Source: Camellia lanceoleosa
Taxonomy: Eukaryota > Streptophyta > Magnoliopsida > Ericales > Theaceae
Direction: 5' to 3'
Assembly: GCA_025200525.1 (NCBI GenBank)
Contig: CM045762.1
Span: forward strand, 106,108,682-106,172,681
DNA length: 64,000 bases
Position numbers and translations under genes: made by a program. Shown in pieces: positions 10,243 to 24,600 of the stretch (position 1 is its first letter; every line of letters starts with the position of its first letter). A model generated the notes under the pieces. It was not told where the DNA came from. It saw only the letters and a list, made by a program, of their open reading frames with translations, and ran no database searches.

Positions 10243-13200
10243 TGTCACGACCCAAACCCGCCCCTAAAAGTTTGGGCATGACCCATTCGAAAACAGACAC
10301 AAAACCTGTTATACATATCTTATGGGGCCTGAACGGAAGCATTTGATAATATAAAATACATAAAACATCATCCATTGAGCTACTACTACTATGCGGGACC
10401 GCACATTACACTAAATAAATATTATCAGATAATTTATTCACATATGCCTCGACTCATTCTCGTAAATAGGCACATAACACAAAAACTAATGAAGAAGAAA
10501 TTATATACAATCAACCCAAAATAGACATCTAAGGTATAAATCGAACTCGGCAAAACTTTGCAAAAGCAAGCGGCTTGTGGTGCTGGGCGCCTCAAGGTTG
10601 ATAAGAAAAACACAAGCTTCAAAGGTTGGGGTGAACTCCCGATTGGTTACCCTCTGAAGCATGCAGACAAAATACGAGAATGAGCGAACTTCGGTGAATA
10701 ATAGTGCATAAATAATGTATTGACTAACTTGAATAATCAATTATAAAGCGTAGATACACATGATTAACTATTTTCCGTAATTAGTTCCAAAATGACCATA
10801 AGACCAATTTCCATAACGAGCGGTTTAAGCCAATATATACGGAATGACCATAGGCCTCTGATCTTGAAACGACCATAGATCGAAATATCGAATGAGCGGT
10901 AATAGCGAAATAATGCATGAGCAGTAATAATAGAAATACGGAATGGCTTAACAACTCGTAATAACAAATTGGCTTAGCGGCCGAAATAAGTAACATAATC
11001 TTATCAAAAGCGAGTCTTATGCATTTCCAGATTCCAAACCATTTCGTAATCGTTTTCATAATTATTTCCATATTCAGATTTTACATAAGATTCTATGTGG
11101 TACACCCATTAGCCATCAGAACAGATAGGTCCGAAGACCACAACGGATAGGTCCAAAGACCACAACAGATAGGTCCAAAGACCACCACAGATAGGTCCAA
11201 AGACCACAAAGTTGGTACCAATAGCCATAACAGATAGGTCCAAAGACCACAACAGATAGGTCCGAAGACCACAACGGATAGGTCCAAAGACCACAACAGA
11301 TAGGTCCAAAGACCACCACAGATAGGTCCAAAGACCACAAAGTTGGTACCAACAGCCACGGTATTGTTACCCCCGGGCGAGGGCCATAGGCCGCGGTATT
11401 GTTACCCCCGGGCGAGGGCCATCCGGACTAAGGGTGCCACAAATACTTTTCAGAAAACTGAGCGTTCGTTCGTTCATTTCAAACATATCATAACTTTTCA
11501 AAAATCAATCATTTGGTATCATGGTGTACTGAAAATACATAGCATAAGTTTAACAGAACGTTACTGATATTTATTAGCAAATGTTGAACATGTTTTACGG
11601 ATTGAACACTTTCAGAAATATAAAGGTACCATAGTTCCATACTTTAAATCACTACATAAACATCATTGTTCCATTTATTCACTATGAATTATTTAGGTTA
11701 ATCTACGGATAACAGAATGTTAATAATATTCTTTAACGGTAAATAAAACACAGTACTATATAAACGATAGCACATTACCAATAACCATTAATCGTAGACG
11801 GAATCTGAGAATAGTTTGAGTCATCCCAACGGATGCCAAATCCTTCCATGTTCACACCAATTCTCAAATACAACCATGTTAGCATAATTGTCATGGAAAA
11901 ACAGCAATGTGAATAATAACAATAAGATTGATGTACATATGTAGTACTATTACTCACAGTGTTCAGGTGCTTGGTCCACCCTGAGTGACCCTACACAATT
12001 GTAATACACAAAGAAATCGGATCACATAACTTATTTCGTTCTTAATTAATTCTCTTTATTCGGTCACACATCACTTTGCGCTTCAACATAATTCAAACTA
12101 AATCTTTGAATCTCATTTCAACACTCCACAATTGAGTTCATGTCCTCCAGATCTTTACTAAATTATTTCCCTAATTTTTCCTTTACCTTATTACATGAAT
12201 TCCAACATATTATAACAAGGTTCAATCGCTAAATTTAAACATAATTTCCAAGTGTCACCAAATACCAATTAAACTTGCACACATGAAATTCAACCCACTA
12301 ATTTCATGATTTTACTTCCAATTTGGCCAAATCATCAATTAACATCATTACCCAACCTAGGGTTTCAAGAAAACATTAAGATTCAAGACAAATTCAAACT
12401 TACTAATTCATCACTTTCTATTCCAATTTTTCCATCAATTACACATCTAGGGCTCATAAATTAACTCCCAACATCTTCAAACCATAAAACCCCAATGCTC
12501 AAACCCCAAAATTCCCAAAATCTCATAATTTCCTCTATATACATAACATAAATGGAATTTGCACCAATATACAATGACAATACCTCAAATCTATCTATGG
12601 ATGTAAACATTAAAGAGTCTTAAAACCCTTACCTCCATAATCAAGCAAATGGTGAGTTTGAGAAGAAACTTTCACCAATCCAAATTCTAATCGGGTAAAA
12701 ACTTTGATCTTTCTTAGTTCTCCATCCCACATGCCAAAACCATGGTGGATTGTTGATAGAAATGGGTGAAATCAAGGTTTTGAGAGTTAGGGTTCGGACT
12801 AAGGCAAAGAGGAAAGAAGAGGGTTGAAGAAAATCTATGAAATGATCCAAAAATCTCGTTTTTAACGCTGCTGTCCCGTAATTCCCGCTCGAGCGCACCT
12901 TTTCCCGCTCGAGCGGACCTACTCACAGCACAGATTCCAAAACTTCAAACAGGGGGAACTTTCCCCTCCGGACTCCGTTTTAGGTCGTTCTTGTGTCCAA
13001 ATTGAAGCCCCGGAAATAAGCTTTCCAATGGTTCAAACCTCACATCCAAATTCAAAGTGTGGCAAAAGAAAAGGGCAAAAGAGTGGCAGCTGTTCGTAAA
13101 ATAACTATCCAAATTAAATTCTTTGATCCAATCTTACCTTACCATCATATTACCACCTCAACCAATACTCTAAAATAAGATAAGAACATTCCAAATCGTT

Positions 13201-13536
13201 AATTAAAGGATAAAAACAAGCCCGTGCCTCGAAGTACAACTCAACACGGAGACCCGCTCGGCGTGCAGACCATGGCCGTCCGCTCGGCGTAAACTCCGCT
13301 CGGCGGAGAATCACAACTCGAGAATCTCGGGCCGTCGAAAAATTGGAAACCCCAAAAATGCGCTCGGCGTAAAATACTCCTCGGCGGAAGGACAAATTTC
13401 AGATTGTTTGGTAAAGATCACCAATTCCAGTTTCAAAGGCATAAACCTACGGATAGTTCTTCAATTCCAATAGTAAACACATTAACCCCTAATTAAATAA
13501 GGATGACTTTCTATATGCACTTTGGGGGTCGTTACA
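10243..13536 (-). repeat. Array LTR copy 2
   Basis: 3294 bp, same ends as copy 1. Both a primer site (left) and a polypurine tract (right) adjoin it, so it is shared between two elements of the array. Identical to copy 1 over long stretches, with differences clustered at short sites. Confidence 0.9.
11118..11340. repeat. 20-bp minisatellite in LTR copy 2
   Basis: About ten ATAGGTCCAAAGACCACAAC units. The copy in LTR 3 (16800-17025) is almost the same base for base, while LTR 1 has fewer units. Confidence 0.9.
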
Positions 13537-15911
13537 CCCTTCCCTCCTTAAAAGAATTTCGTCCTCGAAATTGAAGAAAACCAAACAGAGGATAGTTCAA
13601 ACATAACCCGAAATCCACACTTAATATAAAAAGGAATCGCAAATACTTCAATCAATATACACATATCAGAATTTCAACGGCAATGAGCCATTATAATCCC
13701 AAAGTTCATAACAACTAAGCGAACCACGTCAAATGAATGCTCAAACTTCAATTCCAATTCCTTCCCCAATAGTTCTAAAATTTCTCGTTAACTTTCCCAA
13801 TAACACCAAAGCTTCATCTCATTATTCACAATCCTCGTATATTTCATACCTTCCAAATGCTATAACAACTTAAAGATATTAGACATGGGTTTACTCAAAT
13901 ATTTGGTCACATATGACTCGTAAGCTGTGGCAACCTCTTTAGGTTCACAAACAAATTCTAACTCAATGCCTTTGGGGCTCTTTGCTCACTATCAGAATTA
14001 GACTTATTAAGCCAAATCAGATTTCGAACAAACTCTAATAACCGCTTAAATCTCATATCAAGGAATTACACGTTCAGATTCGAGTATTAATAAAATCAAA
14101 CACGGATCAAACCTTAGTGATCATGCTTTCCAAATTACAGTAAAATAATACTCATTTCATTACTAGTTTTCCAAAACAGATAAGACAGAATAGTTTGAAG
14201 CTCAACATAGAGTTTTCATCGATTATCCAATTCAGACAGAGTAAAATGTTTCTTTCAGAAGACTTGTCATCTTGGGAAAATTATCCAGAAACTTATCATA
14301 TCGTACGCCGTAACTTTCGAACTATGAATTTCCTTAAACATTGAATAGCATAGTTATAGATACAATCACTTATGTCAAATCACTTCTTCAAGTACAACAA
14401 GATCAACACTAGCAAATATATATGTTGCACAAGCACAAGGTACAAGACCATCAAAGCATATGGTTGATTACATTATGTAATTATGTCCATTACAGTCACG
14501 GATTCAGTTTCCTTAGCAGAATGACTTGAAGTTCAATTTATACTGGGCAGTCATAATCCACAGATACAAAATGACCATGAACCCAGAAATATACATACAT
14601 ATGTAATCAGAGAACTCAAAAGTTAGTCTAATACGTTGTATTTTGAACGGCCTTAGGCGAAATACCGAATGAGTTACTAAATGTACATGGACTTATAGCA
14701 CGGAAAAGGTTTCTCAATCTTAAATTCTTATTACACGAGAGGATTCTAATTCTTACAATAACTTATTAGAGTACCACCCATTTGGTTAGTCAAGAATTAT
14801 CTATTACTTTGCAAGTGTCATATGGGCGAACACGTATTATAGGCGGGGTTCCTTATGTTATTCAACTCTTTCCTATAAAGCCTCAATAACGAGATCACAG
14901 GATATCGTAAACAAAGCAGATATGAGATCACAGATTTGATTTCGGGTTACAAGTACAAATTTCAGATTTCAAATTTTAAATTTCGGATATCGATACCGAT
15001 TTGATTACAAGAAACAAAGCAGAACGAGAATACAAATGATGATTCGTAACTATAAATGAACATAATCATATTACTTAGTTCAATATTTCCCATCGGAACT
15101 TGTCGAGAATTTCTCGGTTCACACAATCGAATGTAGTACATACTGCTTCAAGGTTAATAACTAATTCCCCAACCTAGCTTATAATGCATACCAACGCATG
15201 CATAGTAACATGAGGTCCCATAGTGACTCTAATATTAATTTACTTCCGCAATGACTTTTGGTCCAAGATACAATTATTACAGAGCGGCCTATTGGCCTAA
15301 AATAATCGAAACGACCTTCGGTCCAAAATAGCCTTCGCCGAATAGCCTTTTCGCCCATTTAAATCGTCAGCCAGAAACAAATTCACAATTTTAAAAGGCC
15401 ACGACATGCAGAATTTCTTCTTATGGCTGTCATACTTAACACAATCTCAATTTCACATAGAACACATCTTATCAAAATATTCCAATACAGTAGCTTCTCA
15501 GAATTATTGATCTAAGCATTGTTACAACAAGGAAGACATAACAAACCATCAGGTAACACACACATATATTATTTCTTTTAATCTCAGATATATCCGATAC
15601 TTAAAATTTAAACAATTTACTCAAATCTAACCATTTATAAATAACGAACTTACCGACGATCAAATTCTTACCACACCTCTGTAAGGCAATTTCCACGTTG
15701 CATGTCTTGCACTCTTCACCAGCCTATATAAAATAAACAGAGGCAAGAAAAGGACATATAACAGAAAAGGACATACAACAGACAGTTAACGTTGCCATCA
15801 TTCTTTTCTTTTCATGTTCTTGCAGGATATCGTGCATGATGCCTAAATCTTTCTAGACATCCTAAAGCTCAATGGATTCGTGTGTGAGATGGCAACTCGT
15901 GCTCGATACCA
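13537..15911 (-). mobile_element. Array internal region 2, non-coding
   Basis: 2375 bp, colinear with internal region 1 and again without coding capacity. Its primer site is damaged (GCTCGATACCACTCCACGAC instead of GCTCTGATACCACCTGTCAC): the two losses both remove CTG cores, matching the pattern of differences seen across the array. Confidence 0.85.
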
Positions 15912-18900
15912 CTCCACGACCCAAACCCGCCTTTAAAAGTTTGGGCATGACCCATTCAAAAGACACAAAACCTGTTATGCATATCTTATGGGGCCAGAAC
16001 GGAAGCATTTGATAATATAAAATACATAAAACATCATCCATTGAGCTACTACTACTATGCCAGGACCGCACACATTACACTAAATAAATATTATACAGAT
16101 AATTTATTCACATATGCCTCGACTCATTCTCGTAAATAGGCACATAACACAAAAACTAATGAAGAAGAAATTATATACAATCAACCCAAAATAGACATCT
16201 AAGGTATAAACCGGAACTCGCAAAACTTTGCAGAAACGAACGGCTGTGTGGTGCCTGTACGCCTCAAGGTTGAGAAAATAAACACAAGCTTCATAGGTTG
16301 GGACTGAACTCTCGATTGGTTACCTCTGTAAATGCATGCATAAAATACGTAATGAGAACTCAGTGAATAATAGTGCATAAATAATGTATTGACTAACTTG
16401 AATAATCAATTATAAAACTGTAGATACACATGATTAACTATTTTCCGTAATTAGTTCCAAAACAGCCATAAGACCAATTTCCATAACAGAACGGATTTAA
16501 GCCAATATATACAGGACAGCCATAGGCCTACAGATGCAGAACGACCATAGATCCGTAAATATCGCATGTAACAAAGTAATAGCGTAAATAATGCATGTAA
16601 CCGTAATAATAATAGAATACGGAATGGCTTAATGTTTAAATAACAAATTGGCTTAGCAGCCCAGAAATAACAGAACATAATCTTATCAAAACAGAGTCTT
16701 ATGCATTTCCAGATTCCAAACCATTTCGTAATCGTTTTCATAATTATTTCCATATTCAGATTTTACATAAGATTCTATGTGGTACACCCATTAGCCATCA
16801 GAACAGATAGGTCCGAAGACCACAACGGATAGGTCCAAAGACCACAACAGATAGGTCCAAAGACCACCACAGATAGGTCCAAAGACCACAAAGTTGGTAC
16901 CAATAGCCATAACAGATAGGTCCAAAGACCACAACAGATAGGTCCGAAGACCACAACGGATAGGTCCAAAGACCACAACAGATAGGTCCAAAGACCACCA
17001 CAGATAGGTCCAAAGACCACAAAGTTGGTACCAACAGCCACGGTATTGTTACCCCCGGGCGAGGGCCATAGGCCGCGGTATTGTTACCCCCGGGCGAGGG
17101 CCATCCGGACTAAGGGTGCCACAAATACTTTTCAGAAAACTGAGCGTTCGTTCGTTCATTTCAAACATATCATAACTTTTCAAAAATCAATCATTTGGTA
17201 TCATGGTGTACTGAAAATACATAGCATAAGTTTAACATAACGTTACTGATATTTATTAGCAAATGTTGAACATGTTTTACGGATTGAACACTTTCAGAAA
17301 TATAAAGGTACCATAGTTCCATACTTTAAATCACTACATAAACATCATTGTTCCATTTATTCACTATGAATTATTTAGGTTAATCTACGGATAATGTAAT
17401 GTTAATAATATTCTTTAACGGTAAATAAAACACAAGACTATATAAACGATAGCACATTACCAATAACCATTAATCGTAGACGAATACGAATAGTTTCAGA
17501 GTCATCCCAACGGATGCCAAATCCTTCCATGTTCACACCAATTCTCAAATACAACCATGTTAGCATAATTGTCATGGAAAAACAAATGTGAATAATAACA
17601 ATAAGATTGATGTACATATGTAGTACTATTACTCACAAGGTTCAGTGCTTGGTCCACCGTAGTGACCCTACACAATTGTAATACACAAAGAAATCGGATC
17701 ACATAACTTATTTCGTTTAATTAATTCTCTTTATTCCAACACACATCACTTTGCGCTTCAACATAATTCAAACTAAATCTTTGAATCTCATTTCAACACT
17801 CCACAATTGAGTTCATGTCCTCCAGATCTTTACTAAATTATTTCCTAATTTTTCCTTTACCTTATTACATGAATTCCAACATATTATAACAAGGTTCAAT
17901 CGCTAAATTTAAACATAATTTCCAAGTGTCACCAAATACCAATTAAACTTGCACACATGAAATTCAACCCACTAATTTCATGATTTTACTTCCAATTTGG
18001 CCAAATCATCAATTAACATCATTACCCAACCTAGGGTTTCAAGAAAACATTAAGATTCAAGACAAATTCAAACTTACTAATTCATCACTTTCTATTCCAA
18101 TTTTTCCATCAATTACACATCTAGGGCTCATAAATTAACTCCCAACATCTTCAAACCATAAAACCCCAATGCTCAAACCCCAAAATTCCCAAAATCTCAT
18201 AATTTCCTCTATATACATAACATAAATGGAATTTGCACCAATATACAATGACAATACCTCAAATCTATCTATGGATGTAAACATTAAAGAGTCTTAAAAC
18301 CCTTACCTCCATAATCAAGCAAATGGTGAGTTTGAGAAGAAACTTTCACCAATCCAAATTCTAATCGGGTAAAAACTTTGATCTTTCTTAGTTCTCCATC
18401 CCACATGCCAAAACCATGGTGGATTGTTGATAGAAATGGGTGAAATCAAGGTTTTGAGAGTTAGGGTTCGGACTAAGGCAAAGAGGAAAGAAGAGGGTTG
18501 AAGAAAATCTATGAAATGATCCAAAAATCTCGTTTTTAACGCTGCTGTCCCGTAATTCCTGCTCGAGCGCACCTTTTCCCGCTCGTGCGGACCTACTCAC
18601 AAAGTGATTCCAAAACTTCAAACAGGTGTAACTTTCCGTCCGACTCGCTTTTAGGTCGTTCTTGTGTCCAAATTGAAGCCCCGGAAATAAGCTTTCCAAT
18701 GGTTCAAACCTCACATCCAAATTCAAAGTGTGGCAAAAGAAAAGGGCAAAAGAGTGGCAGTTGTTCGGAAAATAACTATCCAAAATAAATTCTTTGATCC
18801 AATCTTACCTTACCATCATATTACCACCTCAACCAATACTCTAAAATAAGATAAGAACATTCCAAATACGTTAATTAAAGGATAAAAACAAGCCCACGTG

Positions 18901-19216
18901 CCTCGAAGTACAACTCAACTCGAGACCCGCCGAGCGCAGGCAGACAACGGTTGCCCGCCGAGCGTAAACTCTCGCCGAGCGAGAATCACAACTCCTGTAA
19001 TCTCAAAGCCGCTCAAAATTGCCGAAACCCCAAAAGTACGCCGAAGGTGAAAATACTCCGCCGAGCGAAGGACAAATTTCAGATTGTTTGGTAAAGATCA
19101 CCAATTCCAGCTTTCAAAGGCATAAACCAACGGATAGTTCTTTAATTCCAATAGTAAACACATTAACCCCTAATTAAATAAGGATGACTTTCTATATGCA
19201 CTTTGGGGTCGTTACA
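15912..19216 (-). repeat. Array LTR copy 3
   Basis: About 3305 bp. The left end is altered (TCCACGACCC where other copies have TGTCACGACCC), so the exact start is approximate; the right end GGTCGTTACA is intact. In its promoter-proximal part, GCTCGGCG motifs of copies 1 and 2 appear as GCCGAGCG. Confidence 0.85.
16800..17025. repeat. 20-bp minisatellite in LTR copy 3
   Basis: Same unit and almost the same order of variants as in LTR 2, suggesting recent duplication or gene conversion between copies 2 and 3. Confidence 0.9.
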
Positions 19217-21603
19217 CCCTTCCTCCTTAAAAGAATTTCGTCCTCTAAATTGAAGAAAACCAAACAGAGGATAGTTCAAACATAACCGTAAATCCACACT
19301 TAATATAAAAAGGAATCGCAAATACTTCAATCAATATACACATATCGTAATTTCAACCAATGAGCCATTATAATCCCAAAGTCCATAACAACTAAGTTTA
19401 ACCACGCCAAATGAATGCTCAAACTTCAATTCCAATTCCTTCCCCAATAGTTCTAAAATTTCTCGTTAACTTTCCCAATAACACCAAAGCTTCATCTCAT
19501 TATTCACAATCCTCGATATTTCATACCTTCCAAATGCTATAACAACTTAAAGATATTACACATGGGTTTACTCAAATATTTGGTCACATATGACTCATAA
19601 GTCGGGCAACCTCTTTAGGTTCACAAACAAATTCTAACTCAATGCCTTTGGGGCTCTTTTGCTCACTATCAAATTAGACTTATTAAGCCAAATCGATTTC
19701 GAACAAACTCTAATAACCGCTTAAATCTCATATCAAGGAATTACACGTTCAGATTCGAGTATTAATAAAATCAAACACGGATCAAACCTTAGTGATCATG
19801 CTTTCCAAATTACAGTAAAATAATACTCATTTCATTACTAGTTTTCCAAAACAGATAAGACAGAATAGTTTGAAGCTCAACATAGAGTTTTCATCGATTA
19901 TCCAATTCAGACAGAGTAAAATGTTTCTTTCAGAAAACTTGTCATCTTGGGACAATTATCCATAAACTTATCATATCGTACACTTCGTAACTCGAACTAT
20001 GAATTTCCTTAGACATTGAATAGCATAGTTATAGATACAATCACTTATGTCAAATCAATTCTTCAAGTACAACAGTATCAACACTAGCAAGATATATGTT
20101 GCTCAAGCACAAGTTACAAGTCCATAGAAGCATATTGTTGATTACATTCTGTAATTATGTCCATTACATACGGATTCAGCTTCTTAGCGTAATGACTTTA
20201 AGTTCAATTTATATCGAGCAAATATAATCCATGATACAAAATGACCATGAACCCGTAAATATACATACATATGTAATCAGAGAACTCAAAAGTTAGTCTA
20301 ATACTGCTTGTATTTTGAACGGCCTTAGGCCTAAATACCTAATGAGTTACTAAATGTACACAGACTTATAGCACGGAAAAGGTTTCTCAATCTTAAATTC
20401 TTATTACACAGAGGCAGGATTCTAATTCTTACAATAACTTATTAGAGTACCACCCATTTGGTTAGTCAGTAATTATCTATTACTTTGCAAGTGTCATATG
20501 GGCGAACACGTATTATAGGCGGGGTTCCTTATGTTATTCAACTCTTTCCTATAAGGAGCCTCAATAACAGATCACAGGATATACGTAAACAAAACAGATA
20601 ACAGATCACAGATTTCAGATTTCAGGTTACAAGTACAAATTTCAGATTTCAAATTTTAAATTTCAGATATCAGATACCAGATTTCAGATTACAAGAAACA
20701 AAGCACGGAACAGAATACAAATGACAGATTCCGTAACTATAAACAGACATAATCATATTACTTAGTTCAATATTTCCCATCGGAAGTTGTCGATAATTTC
20801 TCGGTTCACACAATCGTATGAAGTACATACTGCTTCAAGGTTAATAACTAATTCCCCAACATAGCTTATAATGCATAACAACGCATTCATAGAAACATGA
20901 GATCCAATAGTGACTCTAATATTAATTTACTTCCAGAACAGCTTTTGGTCCAGTATTACAATTATTACAGAGCGCCTATTGGCCTAAAATAATCGAACGA
21001 CCTTCGTCCAAAATAGCCTTTTCGCCCGTAATAGCCTTTTCGCCCATTTAAATCGTCAGCCAGAAACAAATTCACAATTTTAAAAGGCCACGACATGCAG
21101 AATTTCTTCTTATGGCTGTCATACTTAACACAATCTCAATTTCACATAAAACACATCTTATCAAAATATTCCAATACAGTAGCTTCTCAGAATTATTGAT
21201 CTAAGCATTGTTACAACAAGGAAGACATAACAAACCATCAGATAACACACACATATATTATTTCTTTTAATCTCAGATATATCCGATACTAAAATTTAAA
21301 CAATTACTCAAATCTAACCATTTATAAATAACGAACTTACCGATCAGATCAAATTCTTACCACACCTTTGTAAGGCAATTTCCACGTTGCATGTCTTGCA
21401 CTCTTCACCAGCCTATATAAAATAAACAGAGGCAAGAAAAGGACATATAATGTATATAAAGGACATCGAGTTAATAGCTTAACGCTTGCCATCATTCTTT
21501 TCTTTTCATGTTCTTGCAGATATCGCATGATGCCTAAATCTTTCTAGACATCCTAAAGCTCAATGGATTCGTGTGAGATGGCAACTCGTGCTCTGATACC
21601 ACC
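19217..21603 (-). mobile_element. Array internal region 3, non-coding
   Basis: 2387 bp, colinear with the other two internals. It retains the purine tract beside LTR 3 and an intact primer site at its right end (21590-21601). No open frame worth annotating. Confidence 0.85.
21590..21601 (-). promoter_or_regulatory. Primer binding site, tRNA-Met type
   Basis: Second intact GCTCTGATACCA, 2 bp left of LTR 4. Confidence 0.92.
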
Positions 21604-24600
21604 TGTCACGACCCACACCCGCCCCTAAAAGTTTGGGCATGACCCATTCGAAAACAGACACAAAACCTGTTATACATATCTTATGGGGCCTGAACGGAAG
21701 CATTTGATAATATAAAATACATAAAACATCATCCATTGAGCTACTACTACTATGCCAGGACCGCACACATTACACTAAATAAATATTATACAGATAATTT
21801 ATTCACATATGCCTCGACTCATTCTCGTAAATAGGCACATAACACAAAAACTAATGAAGAAGAAATTATATACAATCAACCCAAAATAGACATCTAAGGT
21901 ATAAATCGGAACTCGCAAAACTTTAGCAAAACGAACGCCTGTGTGGTGCTCGGACACCTCAAGGTTGATAAGAAAAACACAAGCTTCAAAGGTTGGGACT
22001 GAACTCCCGATTGGTTACCTACAGAAACAGACAGACAAAATACAGAATGAGCGAACTCAGTGAATAATAGTGCATAAATAATGTATTGACTAACTTGAAT
22101 AATCAATTATAAAACTGTAGATACACATGATTAACTATTTTCCGTAATTAGTTCCAAAACAGCCATAAGACCAATTTCCATAACAGAACGGATTTAAGCC
22201 AATATATACAGGACAGCCATAGGCCTACAGATGCAGAACGACCATAGATCCAGAAATATCGCATGTAACAAGAATAGCGTAAATAATGCATGTAACCGTA
22301 ATAATAGAAATACTAATGGCTTAATGTTCGAAATGACAAATTGGCTTAGCAGCCCAGAAATAACAGAACATAATCTTATCAAAACAGAGTCTTATGCATT
22401 TCCAGATTCCAAACCATTTCGTAATCGTTTTCATAATTATTTCCATATTCAGATTTTACATAAGATTCTATGTGGTACACCCATTAGCCATCGTAATGTA
22501 TAGGTCCAAGACCACAACGGATAGGTCCAAAGACCACAACAGATAGGTCCAAAGACCACCACAGATAGGTCCAAAGACCACAAAGTTGGTACCAATAGCC
22601 ATAACAGATAGGTCCAAAGACCACAACAGATAGGTCCGAAGACCACAAACGGATAGGTCCAAAGACCACAACAGATAGGTCCAAAGACCACCACAGATAG
22701 GTCCAAAGACCACAAAGTTGGTACCATACCACGGTATTGTTACCCTCGAGGGCCATAGGTCATGATATTGTTACCCGGCGAGGGCCATCCGGACTAAGGG
22801 TGCCACAAATACTTTTCTAAAACCGAGCGCTCGCTCGCTCATTTCAAACATATCATAACTTTTCAAAAATCAATCATTTGGTATCATGGTGTAATCGAAA
22901 ATACATAGCATAAGTTTAATGTAACGCTATCGATATTTATTAGCAAATGTTGAACATGTTTTACTTGATTGAACACTTTCGTAAATATAAAGGTATCATA
23001 GTTCCATACTTTAAATCACTACATAAACATCATTGTTCCATTTATTCACTATGAATTATTTAGGTTAATCTACGGATAATGTAATGTTAATAATATTCTT
23101 TAACGGTAAATAAAACACAAGACTATATAAACGATAGCACATTACCAATAACCATTAATCGTGAGACGAATACGTAATAGTTTCAGAGTCATCCCAACGG
23201 ATGCCAAATCCTTCCATGTTCACACCAATTCTCAAATACAACCATGTTAGCATAATTGTCATGGAAAAACGTAAAATGTGAATAATAACAATAAGATTGA
23301 TGTACATATGTAGTACTATTACTCACAAGATTCGTGTGCTTGGTCCACCGTGAGTCGACCCTACACAATTGTAATACACAAAGAAATCGGATCACATAAC
23401 TTATTTCGTTCTTAATTAATTCTCTTTATTCCAACACACATCACTTTGCGCTTCAACATAATTCAAACTAAATCTTTGAATCTCATTTCAACACTCCACA
23501 ATTGAGTTCATGTCCTCCAGATCTTTACTAAATTATTTCCTAATTTTTCCTTTACCTTATTACATGAATTCCAACATATTATAACAAGGTTCAATCGCTA
23601 AATTTAAACATAATTTCCAAGTGTCACCAAATACCAATTAAACTTGCACACATGAAATTCAACCCACTAATTTCATGATTTTACTTCCAATTTGGCCAAA
23701 TCATCAATTAACATCATTACCCAACCTAGGGTTTCAAGAAAACATTAAGATTCAAGACAAATTCAAACTTACTAATTCATCACTTTCTATTCCAATTTTT
23801 CCATCAATTACACATCTAGGGCTCATAAATTAACTCCCAACATCTTCAAACCATAAAACCCCAATGCTCAAACCCCAAAATTCCCAAAATCTCATAATTT
23901 CCTCTATATACATAACATAAATGGAATTTGCACCAATATACAATGACAATACCTCAAATCTATCTATGGATGTAAACATTAAAGAGTCTTAAAACCCTTA
24001 CCTCCATAATCAAGCAAATGGTGAGTTTGAGAAGAAACTTTCACCAATCCAAATTCTAATCGGGTAAAAACTTTGATCTTTCTTAGTTCTCCATCCCACA
24101 TGCCAAAACCATGGTGGATTGTTGATAGAAATGGGTGAAATCAAGGTTTTGAGAGTTAGGGTTCGACTAAGGCAAAGAGGAAAGAAGAGGGTTGAAGAAA
24201 ATCTATGAAATGATCCAAAATCTCGTTTTTAACGCTGCTGTCCTGTAATTCCTGCTCGAGCGCACCTTTTCCCGCTCGAGCGGACCTACTCACAAAGACA
24301 GATTCCAAAACTTCAAACAGGTGTAACTTTCCGTCCGGACTCGCTTTTAGGTCGTTCTTGTGTCCAAATTGAAGCCCCGGAAATAAGCTTTCCAATGGTT
24401 CAAACCTCACATCCAAATTCAAAGTGTGGCAAAAGAAAAGGGCAAAAGAGTGGCAGCTGTTCGTAAAATAACTATCCAAATTAAATTCTTTGATCCAATC
24501 TTACCTTACCATCATATTACCACCTCAACCAATACTCTAAAATAAGATAAGAACATTCCAAATACGTTAATTAAAGGATAAAAACAAGCCCACGTGCCTC

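Noticed and set aside
12641..12926. Frame with LDHFIDFLQPSSFLFALVRT seen in all four LTRs (also 6966-7271, 18315-18783, 24156-24479)
   Set aside because: Open in the LTR leader of each copy because the copies are nearly identical; no domain, no codon bias, and frame breaks differ between copies.
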